Source: SBBV01 sp036555425
Lineage (GTDB): Bacteria > Pseudomonadota > Alphaproteobacteria > Bin65
NCBI GenBank assembly: GCA_036555425.1
Contig: DATBLL010000181.1
Location: forward strand, 1-42,515
Direction: 5' to 3'
Length of the DNA stretch: 42,515 nucleotides
Shown here: piece after piece, positions 7,842-15,571 of the stretch
How positions within the stretch are numbered: the stretch's first letter is position 1
Layout: every line of letters starts with the position of its first letter
Notes under the pieces: model-generated
The model's input: only the letters and a program-made list of their open reading frames with translations
Told to the model about the DNA's origin: nothing
Database searches by the model: none
Made by a program: the position numbers and the translations under genes

Positions 7842-10106
7842 ATGTCCATCGACAATTTCCGTACCGCTTCCGGATTCCGCATTCGCCGCCGCACGACGCG
7901 GCTCGACTACGCCGCGGGCTTTGGCTTTCTCGCCGAGCAGCTTGATTCCCGCCGCGGCGCGTATTTCTCCTCCGGCGTCGAGGACCCCGACCGCTATTCG
8001 CGCTGGGAATTCGGCTTCGCCGATCCGCCGCTCGAGATCGTGGGCCGCGGCCGTGCGCTGACGCTCGGCGCGCTCAACCGCCGCGGCGAAGTTTTGCTCG
8101 CGCTGCTGGCGCCGGTGCTGGCCGGCGGCGGCGTGAGCGTCGTCCGGCGCGGGTGCGCGCGCGTCGAGCTCGGGGTCGCGCGCGCCGCGCGCCGCTTTCC
8201 CGAGGAGGAGCGGAGCCGCCAGCCCTCGGCGTTCACCGTGCTGCGCCGCATCGCCGGCGCCTTCGCGGGAACAACCGACCGTTTCCTCGGCCTCTACGGC
8301 GCGTTCGGCTATGATCTCGTCTTTCAGTTCGAGGACCTGCCGCAGCGCCTCGCGCGCGCGGCGGACGCGGTCGACCTCCACCTCTATTTGCCCGACCGGC
8401 TCTACGTGCTCGACCGCCGGCTCGAGACCGCGCATCGCTACGACTACGATTTCGCGCGCGGCTCCCTGAGCACGGCCGGCCTGCCGCGCGCATCCGCGCA
8501 CGACGCTGCCCCGCGATATTCCGCTGCCGCCGCCGCGCCGGCGATCGCCGCCGATGTCGGTGCGGTCGACTATGCGCAAGCGGTCGAGACCGTGCGCCGC
8601 CACCTCGCCGCCGGGGACGCCTTCGAAGTGGTGCTGAGCCGCACATTTTCGTCGCCGTGCGCGGCGGCGCCCTCGCGCCTCTTCGCGGCGCTGCGTCAGG
8701 TGAGCCCCTCCCCTTACGAATTCCTCATTCGCCTCGGCGCGGACGAGGCGCTCTTGGGCGCCTCGCCGGAAATGTTCGTGCGCGTCGACGCCGACGGCCG
8801 CAACGGCCGCCGGATCGAGACCTGCCCCATCTCGGGCACCATTCGCCGCGCTGGCGAGCCGATGGAGGACGCAGAGCGCATCCGCGCCCTCCTCAACTCC
8901 GAGAAGGACGAGGCCGAGCTCACCATGTGCACCGACGTCGACCGCAACGACAAGGCGCGTATCTGCGCGCCCGGCTCGGTGCGCCTGCTCGCGCGGCGGC
9001 TCATCGAGCGCTATGCCGGCCTCTTCCACACGGTGGACCACGTCGAGGGGCGCCTGCGCCCCGGCTTCGACGGCTTCGACGCGTTCCTCTCGCACATGTG
9101 GGCGGTGACCTTGACCGGTGCGCCGAAGCGCAAGGCGGTCGAGATCATCGAGGCGCTCGAGATCGCGCCCCGGCGCTGGTACGGCGGCGCCATCGGCGGC
9201 TTCACCTTCGACGGCGGCGTCAACACCGGGATCACGATCCGCACGATACACCTCGAAGCCGGAATCGCGCGCTACCGCGCCGGCGCCAGCATCGTGTACG
9301 ACAGCAAGGGCGACGAGGAAGCGGCGGAGACGGAGACCAAGGCGACGGCCTTCCGCCGCGTGCTCGCGGCGCTGACGCAGGTGCGTCCGCGGGCCGCAGC
9401 GGCGCCGGCTGCATCGTCCGCCGCCCGCCCCGGCGCCGGCCGGCGCGTGATCATGATCGACAATGAGGATTCCTTCGTTCACACGCTGGCCGACTATTTC
9501 CGCCAGACCGGCGCCGCGGTCACGACCTATCGCTGGGGCCTGCCGCTCGCGGACGTGCTGGCCGCGCGCCCCGATCTCGTCGTGCACTCGCCCGGGCCGG
9601 GCCGGCCGGCGGAGTTCGGCGTGCCGGCGCTCGTGCGCGCGCTCGCCGCGGAAGGCATTCCGCAATTCGGCGTCTGTCTCGGCCTCCAAGGCATCGCCGA
9701 GGCGTTCGGCGGCACGCTCGCGGTGCTGCCCGAGCCGCGCCACGGCAAGCGCTGGCACGTGCTGCACGAGGGCGCCGGGCTGTTCCGAGATCTTCCGTCG
9801 CCGCTCGCGGTCGGCGCCTATCACTCGCTGCACGCGCCGGCGCAAGCCTTGCCCGCCGAGCTCGCCGTCACCGGCCGCACCGAAGCCGGCCTGGTGATGG
9901 CGCTGCGGCACAAGCACCTGCCGATCGCGGCCGTGCAGTTCCACCCCGAATCGATTCTTTCCCTCGGCGGCGGATACGGCCTGGCGCTGATCGCCAACGC
10001 CGTGGCGTCGCTGGCGCCGCGCGCGCCGGCGGCCTTTCAGCGCTCAGCGACGATGAAGATGCGGCGAAAGGGAAACAGCGTGCGCCCGTCGGGCTCGGGC
10101 GGATAG
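7842..10106 (+). CDS. trpE(G): Fused anthranilate synthase TrpE(G)
   Basis: A 754-residue single-chain anthranilate synthase that makes anthranilate from chorismate and glutamine, the first step of tryptophan synthesis. The TrpE part (about 1-515) includes GASPEMFVRV, the stretch around PISGTIRR, and the chorismate-binding LTGAPKRKAVEIIE and GGAIGGF segments. After an alanine-rich linker comes a class I glutamine amidotransferase (about 530-730) with nucleophile C612 in GVCLGLQG and the His-Glu of HPESIL. Fusion into one chain is typical of alphaproteobacteria such as Rhizobium and Azospirillum. The 3' end overlaps the convergent tam gene by 70 bp, so the last 20-odd residues are probably a low-constraint tail. 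No leader peptide is visible upstream. Confidence 0.95.
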   Translation: MSIDNFRTASGFRIRRRTTRLDYAAGFGFLAEQLDSRRGAYFSSGVEDPDRYSRWEFGFADPPLEIVGRGRALTLGALNRRGEVLLALLAPVLAGGGVSVVRRGCARVELGVARAARRFPEEERSRQPSAFTVLRRIAGAFAGTTDRFLGLYGAFGYDLVFQFEDLPQRLARAADAVDLHLYLPDRLYVLDRRLETAHRYDYDFARGSLSTAGLPRASAHDAAPRYSAAAAAPAIAADVGAVDYAQAVETVRRHLAAGDAFEVVLSRTFSSPCAAAPSRLFAALRQVSPSPYEFLIRLGADEALLGASPEMFVRVDADGRNGRRIETCPISGTIRRAGEPMEDAERIRALLNSEKDEAELTMCTDVDRNDKARICAPGSVRLLARRLIERYAGLFHTVDHVEGRLRPGFDGFDAFLSHMWAVTLTGAPKRKAVEIIEALEIAPRRWYGGAIGGFTFDGGVNTGITIRTIHLEAGIARYRAGASIVYDSKGDEEAAETETKATAFRRVLAALTQVRPRAAAAPAASSAARPGAGRRVIMIDNEDSFVHTLADYFRQTGAAVTTYRWGLPLADVLAARPDLVVHSPGPGRPAEFGVPALVRALAAEGIPQFGVCLGLQGIAEAFGGTLAVLPEPRHGKRWHVLHEGAGLFRDLPSPLAVGAYHSLHAPAQALPAELAVTGRTEAGLVMALRHKHLPIAAVQFHPESILSLGGGYGLALIANAVASLAPRAPAAFQRSATMKMRRKGNSVRPSGSGG

Positions 10107-10804
10107 GCGGCGGCGATGCGCTCCGCATACGCGGCCAAGAATCCTTTCTTGGCCGCGTCGTCGAGCGCGTCGAGATAGGGGCGCAGGCCCGTGCCCTTGG
10201 TCCATTCGACGACCGGATTGGGGCCCTCGAGCACCTGCAGATATTCACACTCCCAGATGTCGAGCCGCGCGGCATGCGGCGCCAGCATGCGATAGTAGGC
10301 GTCGGGGCCATGCACGGCGCAGATGCCGCGCACGCCGGCGAGCTTCGCCTTCCACGGCCCCGCCTCGGCGGCCTCGGCCATCGCCGTGTGCGACGGCGCC
10401 CCGTGATTGCGCGGCATCTGGATCGCGAGCGTGCCGCCCGGCGCCAATTGCTCCACCAGGCGCGGGAACAGTGCTTCGTGATGCTCGAGCCAGTGCATCG
10501 CCGCGTTGCTGTAGACGACGCTCGCGGGCTCGGCCGCGCGCCAGGCCGCGAGCTCGGCGAGGATGAACGCGATGCGCGGCGCGGCGGCGCGCGCCTTTTC
10601 GAGCATCGCGAGCGAGCTGTCGACGCCGGTCACGCGCGCCTTGGGCCAGCGCTCGGCCAGGAGCTTCGTGACGTTGCCGGCGCCGCAGCCCAAGTCGAAC
10701 ACCGCACCCGGCTCCCCGGCGCGGATGCGCGCCAAGAGATCGAGCGCGGGGCGCAGGCGATGATCGGCGAATTTGAGATATTGATTGGGGTCCCAGGAGC
10801 TCAT
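10037..10804 (-). CDS. tam: Trans-aconitate 2-methyltransferase
   Basis: A 255-residue SAM-dependent methyltransferase that esterifies trans-aconitate, a spontaneous inhibitor of aconitase, in the cytoplasm. It opens with the family signature WDPNQYLKFADHRLRPALDLL (broadly residues 4-24), then motif I FDLGCGAG (36-43), and has the later MHWLEHHEALFPRL-type and QMPRNHGAPSHT-type segments typical of Tam. Length fits the family. The stop lies within the end of the convergent trpE(G). Its ATG is 1 bp from the stop of gshB, so the two are one transcription unit. Confidence 0.92.
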   Translation of the reverse strand: MSSWDPNQYLKFADHRLRPALDLLARIRAGEPGAVFDLGCGAGNVTKLLAERWPKARVTGVDSSLAMLEKARAAAPRIAFILAELAAWRAAEPASVVYSNAAMHWLEHHEALFPRLVEQLAPGGTLAIQMPRNHGAPSHTAMAEAAEAGPWKAKLAGVRGICAVHGPDAYYRMLAPHAARLDIWECEYLQVLEGPNPVVEWTKGTGLRPYLDALDDAAKKGFLAAYAERIAAAYPPEPDGRTLFPFRRIFIVAER

Positions 10805-10805
10805 G

Positions 10806-11756
10806 TCACTTCCGTCCGCGCCGCGCCTCGATCGCGTCCCAGATCTCGCTTTCGATCTTGGTGCCGGAGAGGCGGTTGATCTCCTGGATGCCGGTGGGCG
10901 AGGTGACGTTGATCTCGGTGAGATAATCGCCGATCACATCGATGCCGACGAAGACGAGGCCGCGCTCGCTGAGCGCCGGGCCGATCGCTTCGCAGATCAT
11001 GCGCTCGCGCTGGGTGAGCTCCGCCTTCTGGGCGGCGCCGCCGGCGTGGAAATTGGCGCGGGCCTCGCCCTCCTGCGGCATGCGCGAGACGGCGCCCGCG
11101 GCCTTGCCGTCGACGAGGATGATGCGCTTGTCGCCCCTCCGGATTTCGGGGATGTAGCGCTGCGCGATGATGGGCTCGCGGTACATCTGCGTGAATACTT
11201 CGAGGATCGAGCCCAGATTCTCGTCGTCGGGCTTGACGTGGAAGACGCCGGAGCCGCCATTGCCGAACAGCGGCTTCACCACGATGTCCTTGTGCTGCTT
11301 GCGGAACGCCAGGATTTCGTCCTTGTCGACGGTGATGAGCGTCGGCGGCATCAGCTCCTGGAAATGGGTGACGAACAGCTTCTCGGGCGCGTTCCGGACA
11401 TGCACCGGATCGTTGATGACCAGCGTCCGCGGATGGATGCGCTCCAGGAGGTGCGTCGTCGTGATGTAGGCCATGTCGAAGGGCGGGTCCTGGCGCAGCA
11501 GCACCACGTCCATCATCGAGAGATCGAGCGGCTCCAGCGGCCCGAGCGCCACGTGGTCGCCCTTTTTCCGCCGGATCTCCTTGACGCGCTGCGCCTTGGC
11601 GATCACGCGTCCGCCATGCAGCGACAGCGTCTTCGGCGTGTAGTACCAGAGGCCGTGGCCGCGGCTTTGCGCCTCCAGCATCAAGACGAACGTGCTGTCC
11701 GCGTCGATGTTGATGCCATGGATCGGGTCCATCTGGACGGCGACGGCGAGGGACAT
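10806..11756 (-). CDS. gshB: Glutathione synthetase
   Basis: A 316-residue ATP-grasp enzyme that joins gamma-glutamylcysteine and glycine to make glutathione in the cytoplasm. Signs are the N-terminal AVQMDPIHGINIDADSTF, LLRQDPPFDMAYIT near residue 90, a glycine-rich GNGGSGVF loop, and the C-terminal GIDVIGDYLTEINVTSPTG. I chose ATG 11756 over 11816 because the family starts directly at MDPI-type sequence. It is followed after 1 bp by tam, and upstream lies hairpin array copy 2. A GST gene is present elsewhere in the window (23858). Confidence 0.95.
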   Translation of the reverse strand: MSLAVAVQMDPIHGINIDADSTFVLMLEAQSRGHGLWYYTPKTLSLHGGRVIAKAQRVKEIRRKKGDHVALGPLEPLDLSMMDVVLLRQDPPFDMAYITTTHLLERIHPRTLVINDPVHVRNAPEKLFVTHFQELMPPTLITVDKDEILAFRKQHKDIVVKPLFGNGGSGVFHVKPDDENLGSILEVFTQMYREPIIAQRYIPEIRRGDKRIILVDGKAAGAVSRMPQEGEARANFHAGGAAQKAELTQRERMICEAIGPALSERGLVFVGIDVIGDYLTEINVTSPTGIQEINRLSGTKIESEIWDAIEARRGRK

Positions 11757-11844
11757 GGGAAGAGGTCCGGTGCTGAGGCGCGGCGATTTAATTGCAGCAT
11801 TTCTCGCACGAGGCAACCCGAGCCAAGAGCGAAGATTTGCGCGG

Positions 11845-12023
11845 GAACCCCGAAGGGGTTCTGGCCCAAAGCCCAGGGTTGGCGCGGAGCGCCTACCCTG
11901 GGACCAAGCGGCAAATGCGAATCAACCCCGAAGGGGTTGTGTCCGCGTCCAGCCCCGCGGGCACTCCCAGGGTAACCGCTTCGCGGCAACCTTGGGCTTT
12001 GCGACGGAACCGCTTCGCGGTTC
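11845..12023. repeat. Modular palindromic hairpin array (family 1, copy 2)
   Basis: Five hairpins lie between rlmN and gshB. Short ones: GAACCCC-gaa-GGGGTTC (11845-11861), AACCCC-gaa-GGGGTT (11924-11938), GAACCGC-ttc-GCGGTTC (12007-12023). Long nested ones: 11872-11902 and 11966-11996, each with CCCAGGGT-like outer arms and a GC inner stem. The 10-nt spacer between a short and the next long hairpin is the same as in copy 1 (6477-6690). This looks like a mobile or amplifying intergenic element rather than a plain terminator. Confidence 0.85.
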
Positions 12024-12037
12024 TCTAACCAATCGAT

Positions 12038-13168
12038 TCAGGCCGCCGCCTTGGGCCGCCTCGCCCGCTCGCTGGCGCTCTTGAGCTGCCCACACGCGGC
12101 GAAGATATCGCGGCCGCGCGGCGTCCTCACGGTGCCGACGAGGTTGCCTTCGTGCACGATGTTGGCGAAGCGCTCGATGGCGTCGGGCGGCGAGGTTTCG
12201 AAGGGTGCCCCGGGCCAGGGGTTGAACGGGATGAGGTTCACCTTGGCCGGGATGCCGCGCAGCAGCCGCACCAGCTCCCGCGCCTCGGCGGGGCTGTCGT
12301 TCACGTCCTTCAGCATCACGTATTCGAAGGTGATGCGGCGCGCGTTGTTGACGCCGGGATAGTCGCGGCAGGCCGCGAGCAGCTCGGCGATCGGGTATTT
12401 CTTGTTGATCGGCACGATCTCGTCGCGGAGCTCGTTGGTCACCGCGTGCAGCGAGACCGCGAGGTTGACGCCGAGCTCCTCGCCGCAGCGCTTGATCATG
12501 GGTACCACGCCGGCGGTCGAGAGCGTGATCTTGCGGCGCGAGATGGCGAGGCCTTCCGGATCCATGAGGATGCCGAGCGCCGCCGCCACGTTGTCGTAAT
12601 TGTAGAGCGGCTCGCCCATGCCCATCATCACCACGTTGGTGATCTCGCGGTCTTCGGCCGGCGAGGGCCATTCGCCGAAGGCGTCGCGCGCGATCATGAG
12701 CTGGCCGACGATCTCGGCGGCGGTGAGGTTGCGCACCAGGCGCTGCGTACCGGTGTGGCAGAACTTGCAGGTGAGGATGCAGCCCACCTGCGAGGAGATG
12801 CAGACCGTGCCGCGGTCCTCTTCCGGAATGTGGACACACTCGGCTTCCCTGCCGTCGGCAAAGCGCAGCAGCCATTTCCGCGTGCCGTCGACGGATTGGA
12901 GCGCGTGTACCGCGAGCGGGCGCGCCAGCGCGTAGCGCTCGGCCAGGCGCGCGCGTAGGTCTTTCGAGATGTTGGTCATCGCGGCGAAATCGGCGGCGCC
13001 GCGGAAGTAAATCCAGTGCCAGAGCTGCTTGACGCGGAAGGCCGGCTCGCCCAGCGCCGTCACCACCTCGGCCAGTTCGGCGCGCGTGAGCCCGACCAGG
13101 CTCGGCTTGGCCTGCTCCGGCGGCGGCGCCACGGGGGCCGCTTCAGGCGAATGGAGGGCGGTTTCCAT
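12038..13168 (-). CDS. rlmN: 23S rRNA/tRNA adenine-C2 methyltransferase RlmN
   Basis: A 376-residue radical-SAM enzyme that methylates C2 of A2503 in 23S rRNA and A37 of some tRNAs. The CxxxCxxC cluster ligands are C130, C134 and C137 in GCILTCKFCHTG; the acceptor cysteine is C359 in FAACGQLK. Between them are the family's VVMMGMGEPLYNYDNV and LSTAGVVPMI segments. Start at ATG 13168 gives an N-terminal proline/alanine-rich extension of about 20 residues before the conserved part. It is a single gene with hairpin array copy 2 downstream and a short hairpin (13231-13253) upstream. Confidence 0.96.
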   Translation of the reverse strand: METALHSPEAAPVAPPPEQAKPSLVGLTRAELAEVVTALGEPAFRVKQLWHWIYFRGAADFAAMTNISKDLRARLAERYALARPLAVHALQSVDGTRKWLLRFADGREAECVHIPEEDRGTVCISSQVGCILTCKFCHTGTQRLVRNLTAAEIVGQLMIARDAFGEWPSPAEDREITNVVMMGMGEPLYNYDNVAAALGILMDPEGLAISRRKITLSTAGVVPMIKRCGEELGVNLAVSLHAVTNELRDEIVPINKKYPIAELLAACRDYPGVNNARRITFEYVMLKDVNDSPAEARELVRLLRGIPAKVNLIPFNPWPGAPFETSPPDAIERFANIVHEGNLVGTVRTPRGRDIFAACGQLKSASERARRPKAAA

Positions 13169-13230
13169 GGGCGGAGATATAGGGCGCCCGGGCGGCCGTT
13201 AACAAGGAACGGGCCTTGCGGCACTTCGCG

Positions 13231-13253
13231 GAGGCGGGTTCGACACCCGCCTC
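13231..13253. other. Perfect 8-bp hairpin with a tRNA T-arm-like loop
   Basis: GAGGCGGG, loop TTCGACA, CCCGCCTC. The 7-nt loop and the GCGGG/CCCGC inner stem match a tRNA T-arm, but no matching acceptor, D or anticodon arms are found on either side, so it is not a tRNA gene. It could be a terminator stem for the DUF1877 gene (no U-run follows on that strand) or a tRNA-end remnant left by an integration. Confidence 0.4.
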
Positions 13254-13269
13254 TAGGAAGGCTTTGTCG

Positions 13270-13920
13270 TCAGCTCAGCCACATCAGCAGGCCATGGCCG
13301 TCCTTGGCGGCTTCGGCGACGAAACCCTGCAGCAGCGGGAAATAGTGCCCGACGTCGCCGTTGATCTCGGCGGCGCCGCTCTCGCCGTCGTCGTCGCAGC
13401 AATAGATGCCGAGGGCGCTCATGCGCCGGATGTCGATGCGGCGCTGCAGCTCGGCCGCGGTCAGCGGCGCCAGGAAACGGGCGAAGGCGGCGGTGGCGGC
13501 GGGCTCGTGGAGGCGCGCCGGCCCATAGCCCATGTCCTCGCCGAGTTCGCGTCCGCCCAGCAACGCGTTGGCCGGGGGATTCCCGCCATGGGCCTCACCG
13601 GTGAAGAGGTAGTGCAGCACGTGCCAAGATTTGTGGAGGTCGAGGACAGGGCCGGACCCGCCGGCGGAGACCGCTGCGCGCGTGGCCGCGTTCGCCCGCT
13701 CTATTTGCCGTTCCAGCTCGCGCTGCAGCACCGGCGAGGCGAGCCGGCCGTTGCCTCCGCCCTCGCGAAGCAGTTCGATATTCCGGAGCAGGTTCGGCGT
13801 CTTCGTGTGCAGGCCGGCCAACGTCCCCGTGGTGGCGATCGACGTTGCAGCGGCAGGGTTGCGCTTGATGGCCGCGACTTCGAACGGAGAGAGCCGCCGC
13901 GCGTAGGCATTCATGCTCAT
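13270..13920 (-). CDS. DUF1877 (YfbM-like) family protein
   Basis: A 216-residue cytoplasmic protein of the DUF1877/YfbM family, function unknown. Diagnostic parts are DLHKSWHVLHYLFTGE, GYGPARLHEPAATAAFARFLAPL, and the later HYFPLLQGFVAEAAKDGHGLLMWL end. I chose ATG 13920 (MSMNAYARRLSP), where family members begin; the frame extends to 13968 without homologous sequence. A second ATG at 13914 is possible. It stands alone, 101 bp upstream of rlmN on the same strand. Confidence 0.85.
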   Translation of the reverse strand: MSMNAYARRLSPFEVAAIKRNPAAATSIATTGTLAGLHTKTPNLLRNIELLREGGGNGRLASPVLQRELERQIERANAATRAAVSAGGSGPVLDLHKSWHVLHYLFTGEAHGGNPPANALLGGRELGEDMGYGPARLHEPAATAAFARFLAPLTAAELQRRIDIRRMSALGIYCCDDDGESGAAEINGDVGHYFPLLQGFVAEAAKDGHGLLMWLS

Positions 13921-14013
13921 GGCCGATAACCGCGATCGCGACCGCAATTGCGGCCACTTCTGCGGCACGGACCCTAGCGCCGAGCCGTTAATGCGGGTTG
14001 AACCAGCGCGGCG

Positions 14014-14532
14014 CTAGCGCGCGGCGCGCGTGGGCGTGCGCAGCTGCTGGGTGCGCAGATAGGCCTTGCCGTGCTCCTCGGCGGTGAGGCGCGCGCCGAT
14101 GGCGTAGAACAGCGAGACGGCGCGCGGATGCCCGGCTTCGGCGGCGAGCCGGATGCGGGCGAAGGCCTCGATGAAGTCGCGCACGACGCCTTCGCCGGCG
14201 AGGTAGCGCAGGCCGAGACGGTAGTTGGCGTCGGCGTCGCCGAGATTCGCGCGCTGCGTTAACGTGTCCAGGGTGGTACCGGCGATGCGGCCCTCGGCGG
14301 GCGCCATCGCTCCGCTGTTCGCCGGCGCCGAGAGCGGGCCGATCGAGAGCTTGTGCACCGGCGGCGCCGCCGGCAGGGCGCGCACGCTCAGCGGCGGCGC
14401 CATCGTGCGGCGGGTGAGGCGGGCCTCGGAATCGTCCTGCGCCAAGACCGGAGCGGCGAAGACGCCGGCGGCCAGGACCGCGGCCGCCGCGGCTGAAAGC
14501 GATGCTGCAAAGGAAAGTGGTGCGCGTTTCAT
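14014..14532 (-). CDS. Secreted Sel1-like repeat protein
   Basis: A 172-residue exported protein. An N-terminal signal peptide (charged MKR, alanine-rich core, AxA site ending PVLAQ near residue 32) is followed by a disordered proline/alanine-rich stretch to about 90. The Sel1-like helical repeat unit then includes GDADANYRLGLRYLAGEG and EAFARIRLAAEAGHPRA. Sel1 repeats usually mediate protein-protein contacts. With only one to two repeats it is a short member. It follows the pterin dehydratase gene by 15 bp on the same strand and is probably co-transcribed, although no functional link is apparent. Confidence 0.8.
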   Translation of the reverse strand: MKRAPLSFAASLSAAAAAVLAAGVFAAPVLAQDDSEARLTRRTMAPPLSVRALPAAPPVHKLSIGPLSAPANSGAMAPAEGRIAGTTLDTLTQRANLGDADANYRLGLRYLAGEGVVRDFIEAFARIRLAAEAGHPRAVSLFYAIGARLTAEEHGKAYLRTQQLRTPTRAAR

Positions 14533-14547
14533 GGCGAATTCCGCGAT

Positions 14548-14838
14548 TCAGGTGGCGAGCGTGTCGATGAACCGGGCCATGTCGATGTCGCGCTGGCTCA
14601 CGCCCTGGCACTCATGGGTGGAGAGCGCCACCGACACCCGGTTGTAGACATTGGACCATTCAGGATGGTGATCCATCCGCTCGGCCTTGAGGGCAACCTG
14701 GGTCATAAAGGCAAAGGCCTGATTAAAGTCCGCGAAACGGAATTCCTTAACGATGGCGTCCCGATCCGCGGCTTCCTTCCAACCTTCGAGACCCGCCAGC
14801 GCCTGCCGGCGGGCACTGCCCTCCAATCGCGCGACCAT
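14548..14838 (-). CDS. 4a-hydroxytetrahydrobiopterin dehydratase (PCD/DCoH)
   Basis: A 96-residue enzyme that dehydrates 4a-hydroxytetrahydrobiopterin during cofactor recycling for aromatic amino-acid hydroxylases; in bacteria lacking such hydroxylases, it has been tied to molybdopterin metabolism. The family signature is complete: AFAFMTQVALKAERMDHHPEW with H57-H58, then YNRVSVALSTH with H75. I chose ATG 14838 (MVARLEGSARR) as the usual family start over a longer frame to 14925. It is divergent from the zincin gene at 15119. No phenylalanine hydroxylase is in the window. Confidence 0.92.
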   Translation of the reverse strand: MVARLEGSARRQALAGLEGWKEAADRDAIVKEFRFADFNQAFAFMTQVALKAERMDHHPEWSNVYNRVSVALSTHECQGVSQRDIDMARFIDTLAT

Positions 14839-15118
14839 GCCGCTCCCTCCCGGCGCTGCTCGCAGAGCCATGCCGAAACCAACCCGTTTCGGCCCGCGCC
14901 CCCGGGCTCCAGGCTCTCCGGCCATGGGACATGTCAGTTCTTGCCGGTGGCGCGAAGTTGCAGAGCTATGGAGGGAATCCGGCGGAATTTAGACCGGCGG
15001 CGCCCAGGCTGCGCCACGGCTGGGGCAGCGCCGCCGAATCGCGCAATGGTGTTGCGCAAAAGCCACGTACGCAGTGCGCTTGGCGTTGCCGGACGCAAGC
15101 GGTATGTACGGAAGAGTC

Positions 15119-15571
15119 ATGCCCGCCCAACCGCTCTATGCCGCGGACATCCCGCCCGAGAAGGATCCCAGCCTCGACGAGTTCCAGGCGCTCGCGGCCG
15201 AGGCGCTCGCCGTGATTCCCGAGCCGTTCAAGACGCACATCAAGGGCGTGGTCATCCGCGTCGCCGAGTGGCCCGAGGACGAGGTGCTGGCCGACATGGG
15301 CTTCGATTCGCCCTACGACCTGCTCGGCCTCTATCAGGGCGTGGCGCTGACCGAGCGCGGCTCGGGCGACGTGGCGCCGCCGGTGGACATGGTCTTTCTT
15401 TACCGCCAGCCGCTGCTCGCCTATTGGGAGGACACCGGCTTCGACCTGCGCGACATCGTGCGCAACACGCTGGTGCACGAGATCGGCCATCATTTCGGCC
15501 TGTCCGACGCCGAGATGGAAGCGCTCGAGGCCGCAGCCGAGGACGAAGACAAGAAGCGCGCGGGATCATGA
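15119..15571 (+). CDS. Zincin-fold metallopeptidase family protein
   Basis: A 150-residue cytoplasmic protein of the small bacterial metallopeptidase family with HExxH zinc-binding motif HEIGHHFG (H120, E121, H124), followed by the aspartate of LSDAEME. It opens with a segment of the form FQALAAEALAVIPEPF and contains LLGLYQGVALTERG, both typical of this family. The start at ATG 15119 has GGAAG upstream. Its TGA overlaps the ATG of the Lon-like protease gene by 4 bp (ATGA), so the two are translated together. The substrate is unknown. Confidence 0.9.
   Translation: MPAQPLYAADIPPEKDPSLDEFQALAAEALAVIPEPFKTHIKGVVIRVAEWPEDEVLADMGFDSPYDLLGLYQGVALTERGSGDVAPPVDMVFLYRQPLLAYWEDTGFDLRDIVRNTLVHEIGHHFGLSDAEMEALEAAAEDEDKKRAGS

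Noticed and set aside
7743..9944. 733-residue minus-strand frame
   Set aside because: Antisense shadow of trpE(G), with no recognisable motif.
11792..12084. Short frames over the second hairpin array
   Set aside because: Same reason: palindromic DNA read in all frames gives similar peptides on both strands.
13231..13253. tRNA gene
   Set aside because: Only a T-arm-like hairpin is present; no acceptor, D or anticodon arms can be built around it.
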